Below, piece by piece: positions 1 through 4,657 of a stretch of 5,990 bases of DNA. This DNA comes from Actinomycetota bacterium (lineage in GTDB: Bacteria; Actinomycetota; Actinomycetes; Streptosporangiales; Streptosporangiaceae), in assembly GCA_003161205.1 (NCBI GenBank), contig PMOU01000367.1, forward strand, positions 2,465-8,454, given 5' to 3'. Under the pieces are notes generated by a model. The model had not been told where the DNA came from. It saw nothing but the letters and a program-made list of their open reading frames with translations, and did no database searches. Position 1 is the stretch's first letter. Every line of letters begins with the position of its first letter. The translations under genes and the position numbers were made by a program.

Positions 1-1550
1 ACGTTCCGGCCCAGGCCCTGGGCCTTGCCCGCGATCGTCTCCCGCAGCGGGACCCGCAGGTCGGTGGTCTCGACCGCGACGCCGTGCCGGTGGGCGAGCC
101 GGTCGAGCAGCACGTCGGCGTGCGCCTCGCCCATGCACCACAGCACGAGCTGCCGGGTCTCGGCGTTCATCTCCAGCCGCAGGGTCGGGTCCTCGGCGAC
201 CAGCCGGGACAGCGCCTGGGAGAGCTTGTCCTCATCGGCCTTGGACTTGGCCACGATCGCGACCGGCAGCAGCGGCTCGGGCATCGACCACGGTTCCATC
301 AGCAGCGGATGTTCTCTATCCGACAGCGTGTCGCCGGTCTCGGCGGTGCTGAGCTTGGCCACGGCGCAGATGTCCCCGGCTCCGCACTGGGTGATGGGCC
401 GCTGCTGCTTGCCGAGCGGGGAGGTCAGCGCACCCATCCGCTCGTCGTTGTCGTGGTCTTGATGCCCGCGGGCGGCGCGTCCATGGCCGGACACGTGCAC
501 GGAGGCGTCCGGGCGCAGCGTGCCGGAGAACACCCGGACCAGGCTGATCCGGCCTACGTAGGGGTCCGAGGTGGTCTTGATCACCTCAGCCAGCAAGCGG
601 CCCTTAGGATCAGAAGACAGTCCGGTCACTGGCTTGCCGTCCGGCGTGGTGACCTCGGGCATCGGGTGCTCGGCCGGTGAGGGGAAGGCCTGGGTCATCA
701 CTTCGAGGAGCTCGAGCATGCCGATCCGCTGCGGCGCGGAGGTGGCGAGCACCGGGTAGAAGCTGCCCCGCGCGACGGCCTTCTCCAGGTCCTCGATGAG
801 CACCTTGGGGCTGATTTCCTCCCCCGACAGGTACCTGTCCATGAGGGACTCGTCTTCGCTCTCGGTGATGATGCCCTCGATCAGCTCGCTGCGCAGCTCG
901 GTCATCCGGTCCTCGTCCTGCGGCGAGGGGGGGCCTTCGGTGCGCTCGCCGTCGGCGTAGCTGAACTGCTTTTGCGAGAGCAGCCCGATCAGCCCGTTCA
1001 CCGGGTCGCCGACGGGCAGGTACAGCGGCGCGACCGCGTCCCCGAACGCCTCCCGGCAAGCGTCCAGGGTGGCCTGGAAATCGGCCCGCTGGTGGTCGAT
1101 CTTGGTGATGACCACCGCGCGGGGCATGCCGACCGCGGCGCACTCCTCCCACAGCATCCTGGTCACGCCGTCGATCCCGTCGGTGGCGGAGACAGCGAAA
1201 AGTGCGGAGTCGGCGGCGCGCAGCCCGGCGCGGAGATCACCGGTGAAGTCGGCGTAGCCGGGTGTGTCGAGGAGGTTGACCTTGATGCCGTTATGCAGGA
1301 CAGGTGCGAGGGTGAGGTTGACCGAACGCTGCTGGCGGACCTCGACCTCATCGAAGTCGGTGACCGTGGTGCCCTCTTCGATGTTGCCCGGGCGCTGAAT
1401 CGTTCCCGTCGTGACCAGAAGCGCCTCGATCAGGCTGGACTTGCCGGTACCAGAGTGGCCGACCAGGACCACGTTCCGCACTTGGTCGGCCGCCGGTGCC
1501 CTGCCCGCGGCTCCTCCCGACCCACCTGCCCCACTCGCTGTTGCTGTCAC
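1..1550 (-). CDS. Elongation factor G-like GTPase, EF-G2 type (partial, C-terminus beyond left edge)
   Basis: The first 516 codons are present; domain V and most of domain IV are missing. Visible in order: a Gly/Ala-rich leader (residues 1-21), P-loop GHSGTGKS (31-38), switch I QQRSVNL (73-79), DTPG (95-98), TKID (149-152), a beta-barrel domain II around 310-360, domain III with the GEAHADVLLDRL signature, and VPLRETI (500-506) at the entry to domain IV. This order is that of ribosomal translocase EF-G. The start is the GTG at 1550, with an AAGGAGG Shine-Dalgarno 9 nt upstream. The variant GTPase motifs (RSVNL for RGITI, TKID for NKxD) point to the actinobacterial EF-G2 paralogue rather than the main fusA product. 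From memory, the M. smegmatis paralogue binds guanine nucleotides but lacks ribosome-dependent GTPase activity and is dispensable, so a translocation role should not be assumed. The gene is divergent from the PIM operon. Confidence 0.93.
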   Translation of the reverse strand, partial: MTATASGAGGSGGAAGRAPAADQVRNVVLVGHSGTGKSSLIEALLVTTGTIQRPGNIEEGTTVTDFDEVEVRQQRSVNLTLAPVLHNGIKVNLLDTPGYADFTGDLRAGLRAADSALFAVSATDGIDGVTRMLWEECAAVGMPRAVVITKIDHQRADFQATLDACREAFGDAVAPLYLPVGDPVNGLIGLLSQKQFSYADGERTEGPPSPQDEDRMTELRSELIEGIITESEDESLMDRYLSGEEISPKVLIEDLEKAVARGSFYPVLATSAPQRIGMLELLEVMTQAFPSPAEHPMPEVTTPDGKPVTGLSSDPKGRLLAEVIKTTSDPYVGRISLVRVFSGTLRPDASVHVSGHGRAARGHQDHDNDERMGALTSPLGKQQRPITQCGAGDICAVAKLSTAETGDTLSDREHPLLMEPWSMPEPLLPVAIVAKSKADEDKLSQALSRLVAEDPTLRLEMNAETRQLVLWCMGEAHADVLLDRLAHRHGVAVETTDLRVPLRETIAGKAQGLGRN

Positions 1551-1559
1551 TGCCGTTCG

Positions 1560-1566
1560 CCTCCTT
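1560..1566 (-). promoter_or_regulatory. Ribosome binding site of the EF-G2-like gene
   Basis: On the minus strand this reads AAGGAGG, a near-perfect complement to the 16S 3' end, 9 nt before the GTG at 1550. It decides the start: no other in-frame start codon nearby has such a site, and the P-loop follows 30 codons later, as expected for the family. Confidence 0.8.
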
Positions 1567-1589
1567 GCGATCGCTGGTGCGCACGATCA

Positions 1590-1618
1590 GCCTTAACCCG
1601 CGAGCCCCGTGTCCACAA
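1590..1618 (-). promoter_or_regulatory. Possible promoter of the EF-G2-like gene
   Basis: Read on the minus strand, TTGTGG (1613-1618), a 17-nt spacer and TAAGGC (1590-1595) sit about 40 nt upstream of the GTG start. The spacing suits a housekeeping sigma factor. The -10 is poor because it lacks the final T, so this is only a candidate. Confidence 0.25.
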
Positions 1619-1668
1619 GACCCCCATCAAGAATCTCCCCGGTTACCAGAGAGTGACAAGCCCGGAAT

Positions 1669-1750
1669 CCCCCGTCGGGGGGCCAGGGGGGTTTGGGGGG
1701 ATGGCATCCCCCCAAGAGCAGGGAGGGTCTTGGGGGGATCGTCCCCCCGG
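1669..1750 (+). repeat. G/C-tract palindromic repeat, copy R1 (intergenic)
   Basis: The tract order is C5 (1669-1673), G6 (1677-1682), G6 (1686-1691), G6 (1695-1700), C6 (1708-1713), GGGAGGG (1721-1727), G6 (1732-1737) and C6 (1743-1748). Three perfect inverted repeats share arms. Stem A is TTGGGGGGAT (1693-1702) with 1706-1715 around the loop GGC. Stem B is CCCCCCAAGA (1708-1717) with TCTTGGGGGG (1728-1737). Stem C is GGGGGGA (1732-1738) with TCCCCCC (1742-1748) around the loop TCG. Stems A and C can coexist, and B excludes both. The same tract order recurs at 3406-3490 and 4880-4951. It lies between divergent genes, just upstream of the pgsA -10. It does not look like an ordinary terminator, since no U-tract follows and no gene ends here. 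Confidence 0.85.
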
Positions 1751-1768
1751 CTAACACAGCACCTCACC

Positions 1769-1774
1769 TATACT
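1769..1774 (+). promoter_or_regulatory. Probable pgsA -10 box (near-leaderless transcript)
   Basis: TATACT matches the actinobacterial -10 consensus (TAnnnT) and stands out in very GC-rich surroundings. Transcription should begin around 1780-1782, only 2-4 nt before the ATG at 1784. No good Shine-Dalgarno precedes that ATG, which fits a leaderless mRNA. The place where a -35 would lie (about 1745-1752) is the end of repeat R1 and has no TTGACA-like hexamer. Confidence 0.5.
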
Positions 1775-1783
1775 CGGACGGCC

Positions 1784-2470
1784 ATGCTGAACGTCCTGCG
1801 GCCCGCTATGACGCGCCTGTTCACCCCGGTGGGCAAGGTGCTCGCGCGCACCCCGATCACGCCGAACGCCATAACGGTCATCGGCACCGTCGGCGTGGCC
1901 GGCGCCGCGCTCGCCTTGTTCCCCATGGGCGAGCTGTTCCCCGGCGCGTTCACCTGCACGATCTTCGTGTTCCTGGACATGCTGGACGGCGTGCTGGCCC
2001 GGATGAAGGGGACCACCGGCACCTGGGGCGCGTTCCTGGACTCGACCATGGACCGGATCGCCGACGCCGGCATCTTCAGCGGGCTCGTGGTCTGGTTCTC
2101 ACTCGGCGGCCGCAACCCGCTGCTCGCCGGGGTGTGCCTGTTCTGCCTGGTCACCGGGAACCTGGTGTCCTACGTCAAGGCCCGGGCCCAGGGCCTTGGC
2201 CTGCGCTGTGACGTGGGTCTGATAGAACGGCCCGAGCGCATGGTCATCTCGCTGGTCGCGGTCGGGGTTTCTGGCCTCGGCGTGCCGTACATTCTGAACA
2301 TAGGCCTCTGGGCGCTGGCGGCCGGGAGCGCCTTCACTTTCGGGCAGCGGATGCACGCGGTATATAAAGCGGCCAAGGCGGCGACCGGTCCCGGAGATCA
2401 GGGTGGCTCTCCCGGGGATCAGGGGCGAGGAAAGGTTAGCGGTGGCGGTACTGAGTCCCCGGCTGAGTGA
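1784..2470 (+). CDS. pgsA: Phosphatidylinositol phosphate synthase (CDP-alcohol phosphatidyltransferase)
   Basis: This integral membrane enzyme (228 aa) joins CDP-diacylglycerol and inositol 1-phosphate to give phosphatidylinositol phosphate, the precursor of PI and PIMs. The metal-binding family motif is complete: D65-M-L-D68-G69, A72-R73, then G82, D86 and D90. The region SYVKAR (K132, R134) with R189 in QRMH corresponds to the basic inositol-phosphate pocket described for the actinobacterial enzyme. Several hydrophobic helices surround these. The match to mycobacterial PgsA1 is clear by eye, including LFPMGELF, LIERPERM and the overall length (about 217 aa there). The start at 1784 is chosen because upstream codons in the frame are repeat R1 and non-family sequence, and because a -10 lies just before it. 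The last 25 or so residues are hydrophilic, with a duplicated PGDQG unit. The gene overlaps patA by 29 nt and heads the operon. Confidence 0.94.
   Translation: MLNVLRPAMTRLFTPVGKVLARTPITPNAITVIGTVGVAGAALALFPMGELFPGAFTCTIFVFLDMLDGVLARMKGTTGTWGAFLDSTMDRIADAGIFSGLVVWFSLGGRNPLLAGVCLFCLVTGNLVSYVKARAQGLGLRCDVGLIERPERMVISLVAVGVSGLGVPYILNIGLWALAAGSAFTFGQRMHAVYKAAKAATGPGDQGGSPGDQGRGKVSGGGTESPAE
2389..2424 (+). repeat. 21-bp-period direct duplication in the pgsA 3' end
   Basis: TCCCGGAGATCAGGG (2389-2403) recurs as TCCCGGGGATCAGGG (2410-2424), 14 of 15 identical with a period of exactly seven codons. In pgsA it encodes two PGDQG units in the C-terminal tail. The first unit's GGAG lies 6 nt before the GTG at 2403, making that codon a rival start for patA. 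Confidence 0.7.
2427..2435 (+). promoter_or_regulatory. Ribosome binding site of patA
   Basis: GAGGAAAGG ends 6 nt before the GTG at 2442. This supports that start over the GTG at 2403, which has its own GGAG at 2393-2396. Starting at 2403 would put a rare TTA leucine codon (2436-2438) in the coding sequence. Confidence 0.6.
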
Positions 2471-3512
2471 GCGACTGACGGGGGTCGCTTACCAACTGGG
2501 CTGGAAGGTGATCTGCCGGTTTCCCGAGTCGTGGGCGCGGTGGCTCTTCACTGAGGCCGCCGACCTGGCGTGGCGACGCCAGGGACCGAAGGTGCAGGTG
2601 CTCGAGGCCAACCTGCGCCGGGTGCTCATCTACACCGGCGGCAGCCCCGAAGTCGACGGCAAGGAACTGCGCATGCTGTCCCGGGCCGCGCTGCGTTCCT
2701 ACGCCCGGTACTGGCTCGAGGTGTTCCGGCTGCCGATGATCCCCTCGGAGCGGATCGTGTCCGGGATGCACTTCCGCGGTCCGGGCGAGGAAGCGGTATT
2801 CGCGCACCTGAAGGCCGGCCGCGGCGTGCTCATCGCGCTACCGCACATGGGCAACTTCGAGCAGGCGGGCGCGTGGATCATCGCCGAGGGAGCCGGCACC
2901 CTCACCACGGTCGCCGAGCGGCTGAAGCCCGAGTCGGTCTACGAGAGCTTCGTGCGGTTCCGGCAAACCCTGGGCTTCGAGGTCCTGCCGCTGACCGGCG
3001 GGATAAGCCCGTTCGGGACCCTCGCCGCCCGGCTGCGGGCCGGCCACCTGGTGTGCCTGGTCAGCGACCGCGACCTGAAGGAAAGCGGCGTCGAGGTCGA
3101 GTTCTTCGGCGAGAAGGCACGGATGGCCGCGACGGCCGCGCTCGCATTGCACACCGGCGCGGCGCTCATGCCGACCGCGACCTGGTTCGAGGAGGACGGC
3201 TGGGGAGCCTGCATCTACGACGAGATCCCGGTGCCGGACACGGGCACCCGCGCGGAGAAGGTCGCGGCGATGAGCCAGCAGCTCGCCGACGTCTTCACCC
3301 AAGCCATCGCCGAGCACCCCCAGGACTGGCACATGCTAGCCCGCCTCTTCACCGCCGACCTAGACCCCGCCCGTACCCGGACGGCCGCCCCCCCCGCCCC
3401 TCCCGCCCCCCCCGCCAGGGGGCCCAGGGGGGCACGGGGGGGCGGGCAGCCCCCCCGTAAGGGGGGGTCTGGGGGGGATCCTCCCCCCGAGGAAACAGAG
3501 ACACCTTCATGA
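2442..3512 (+). CDS. patA: Phosphatidylinositol mannoside acyltransferase
   Basis: PatA transfers a fatty acyl chain from acyl-CoA to the mannose added by PimA, at the inner face of the membrane. The protein (356 aa from the GTG at 2442) belongs to the LpxL/HtrB-like family. The catalytic HX4(D/E) motif is H135-MGNF-E140. Two further blocks match mycobacterial PatA closely: TVAERLKPES (156-165) and DRDLKESGVEVEFFGE (209-224). The mycobacterial active-site Glu in the second block (Glu200 in M. smegmatis numbering) aligns with Asp209 here. The family domain ends near residue 309 (WHMLARLFTADLDP). The remaining 47 residues are a Pro/Gly/Arg tail encoded by an Ala-Pro-Pro triplication and repeat R2, and look acquired. 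The gene overlaps pgsA by 29 nt and pimA by ATGA, so it is probably translated as part of one operon. The start could instead be 2403. Confidence 0.92.
   Translation: MAVLSPRLSERLTGVAYQLGWKVICRFPESWARWLFTEAADLAWRRQGPKVQVLEANLRRVLIYTGGSPEVDGKELRMLSRAALRSYARYWLEVFRLPMIPSERIVSGMHFRGPGEEAVFAHLKAGRGVLIALPHMGNFEQAGAWIIAEGAGTLTTVAERLKPESVYESFVRFRQTLGFEVLPLTGGISPFGTLAARLRAGHLVCLVSDRDLKESGVEVEFFGEKARMAATAALALHTGAALMPTATWFEEDGWGACIYDEIPVPDTGTRAEKVAAMSQQLADVFTQAIAEHPQDWHMLARLFTADLDPARTRTAAPPAPPAPPARGPRGARGGGQPPRKGGSGGDPPPEETETPS
3387..3413 (+). repeat. 9-bp tandem repeat encoding (Ala-Pro-Pro)x3
   Basis: Three in-frame units of GCC-CCN-CCC encode APPAPPAPP (residues 316-324 of PatA). They form a very C-rich run that merges into the left arm of repeat R2. 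This low-complexity stretch lies outside the catalytic domain. Confidence 0.75.
3406..3490 (+). repeat. G/C-tract palindromic repeat, copy R2 (in patA 3' end)
   Basis: Tract order: C8 (3406-3413), G5 (3418-3422), G6 (3427-3432), G7 (3436-3442), C7 (3450-3456), G7 (3461-3467), G7 (3471-3477) and C6 (3483-3488). Stem A is ACGGGGGGGC (3434-3443) with 3449-3458 around GGGCA. Stem B is C7 with G7 around GTAA. Stem C is 3472-3478 with 3482-3488 around TCC. The 25 nt at 3434-3458 are identical to 4892-4916 in R3. From 3418 the tracts G5, G6, G7 and GGG are separated by loops of 4, 3 and 1 nt, a canonical G-quadruplex motif on the coding strand. The element is read in frame as the PatA tail and ends about 20 nt before the pimA ATG. 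Confidence 0.88.
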
Positions 3513-4657
3513 GGATCGGCATCGCCTGCCCGTACTCGTGGGACGTTCCCGGCGGCGTGCAGCAGCACATCAGGGACCTGGCCGAGGCGCTGATCGACGA
3601 GGGTCACGAGGTCTCGGTGATCTCCCCGGCCGACGACGATACCCCGCTGCCGCCCTATGTCGTGGGCGCCGGCCGGGCGGTGCCCGTTCCTTATAACGGA
3701 TCGGTGGCGCGACTGTCGTTCGGCTTCCTGTCGGTGAACCGGGTACGGCGCTGGCTGAAAGACGGCGGGTTCGACGTGCTGCATGTCCACGAACCCGAGA
3801 TCCCGAGCCTGTCCCTGCTGGCCTGCTGGGTGGCCTCGGGGCCGATCGTCGCCACCGTGCACACGTCGATACCGCGTTCGCGCGTGCTCCTGGTCACCTA
3901 TCCCGTGCTGCGCACCGCGCTGGAGAAGATCAACGGCCGGATCGCGGTCTCCGAGGCGGCCCGCACCACGCTGGTCGAGCACATCGGCGGCGACGCCGTC
4001 ATCATCCCGAACGGCGTGGCCACCCGTCGCTACCGCAAGGCCGAGCCGCTGCCCGGCTGGCCGGGGCCCGGCGGCGCGATCGGGTTCCTGGGCCGGATCG
4101 ACGAGTCCCGCAAGGGCCTGTCCGTGCTGCTGAAGGCGTTCGAGATCCTCGGCCCGGAGCGGCCGGGGCTGCGGCTGCTCATCGCGGGCCGGGCCGCTGA
4201 CCCGGACGAGGTGCTGCACAAGGTACCCGCCGCGCTGCGCGACCGGGTGGTGCTGCTCGGGCAGGTCAGCGAGGAAGACAAGGTGCGCCTGCTGCACTCG
4301 GTCACCCTGTTCTGCTCGCCGAACACCGGCGGGGAGTCGTTCGGCATCGTGACCGCCGAGGCGATGGCGGCCGGGGTGCCCATCGTGGCCAGCGACATCG
4401 ACGCGTTCCGGCAGGTGCTGCGCGGCGGCGAGGCGGGAGAGCTGTTCGCGACCGGGGATGCGGCTGATCTGGCCCGGGCGGCCGGGCGGCTGCTCGACAA
4501 TCACGCGCGGCGCGCCGAGCTTTCCGCCGCGGCGCTGGCCGCGGTCGCCGACTACGACTGGTCGGTGGTCGCCCGCGACGTGTACAGCGTGTACGAGACG
4601 GTTGTCCTCGGCAGTACCCAGGCCAAGGTCGCCGCGGCCGGAGGTGATTTCCCGTGA
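3509..4657 (+). CDS. pimA: Phosphatidyl-myo-inositol mannosyltransferase (GDP-mannose dependent, GT4)
   Basis: PimA transfers mannose from GDP-mannose to the 2-position of PI on the cytosolic membrane face, the first committed step to PIMs. The 382-aa length fits (about 378 aa in mycobacteria). The N-terminal Rossmann domain has PYSWDVPGGVQQH (8-20), with the glycine-rich loop, and PYNGSVARL (61-69). HTS has the catalytic His118. In the C-terminal domain, GRIDESRKG carries Arg196 and Lys202, the same numbers as the donor-binding residues of mycobacterial PimA. The EX7E motif is E276...E284 in PNTGGESFGIVTAE. The ATG overlaps the patA stop (ATGA), and the local Shine-Dalgarno is weak (AGAG 8 nt away, GAGG 16 nt away). 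Translation therefore probably depends on coupling to patA, across repeat R2. The gene ends by overlapping the next one through GTGA. Confidence 0.96.
   Translation: MRIGIACPYSWDVPGGVQQHIRDLAEALIDEGHEVSVISPADDDTPLPPYVVGAGRAVPVPYNGSVARLSFGFLSVNRVRRWLKDGGFDVLHVHEPEIPSLSLLACWVASGPIVATVHTSIPRSRVLLVTYPVLRTALEKINGRIAVSEAARTTLVEHIGGDAVIIPNGVATRRYRKAEPLPGWPGPGGAIGFLGRIDESRKGLSVLLKAFEILGPERPGLRLLIAGRAADPDEVLHKVPAALRDRVVLLGQVSEEDKVRLLHSVTLFCSPNTGGESFGIVTAEAMAAGVPIVASDIDAFRQVLRGGEAGELFATGDAADLARAAGRLLDNHARRAELSAAALAAVADYDWSVVARDVYSVYETVVLGSTQAKVAAAGGDFP
4640..4648 (+). promoter_or_regulatory. Ribosome binding site of the LemA-like gene
   Basis: GGAGGTGAT, an almost complete anti-16S match, lies inside the 3' end of pimA, 5 nt before the GTG at 4654. 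It supports the GTGA-overlap start. Confidence 0.8.

Noticed and set aside
84..680. Plus-strand open frame of 198 codons opposite the EF-G2-like gene
   Set aside because: The minus strand encodes a continuous EF-G-like protein through this whole stretch.
921..936. G7 run within the EF-G2-like gene as a fourth repeat copy
   Set aside because: It is a single homopolymer without the paired C-tract or the ordered spacing of the family.
972..1754. Plus-strand open frame of 260 codons running from the EF-G2-like gene into R1
   Set aside because: It is antisense to the GTPase domain, and its end is only repeat R1 read in an open phase.
1496..1783. N-terminal extension of PgsA through R1
   Set aside because: The extra 96 residues would be non-family sequence plus repeat. 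The -10 box and the homology both favour the ATG at 1784.
3461..3488. R2 stem C as a rho-independent terminator between patA and pimA
   Set aside because: No U-tract follows, it lies inside patA, and pimA overlaps by ATGA, so termination here would defeat the operon.
3692..3697. TATAAC inside pimA as a promoter
   Set aside because: It is explained by the conserved PYNGS codons, has no -35, and no gene start lies a suitable distance downstream.
3215..4504. Long minus-strand open frame (429 codons) antisense to patA and pimA
   Set aside because: It lies opposite two unmistakable enzymes with intact motifs. It is Arg/Gln/His/Gly-rich with no recognisable domain, as expected from the complement of GC-rich coding DNA.
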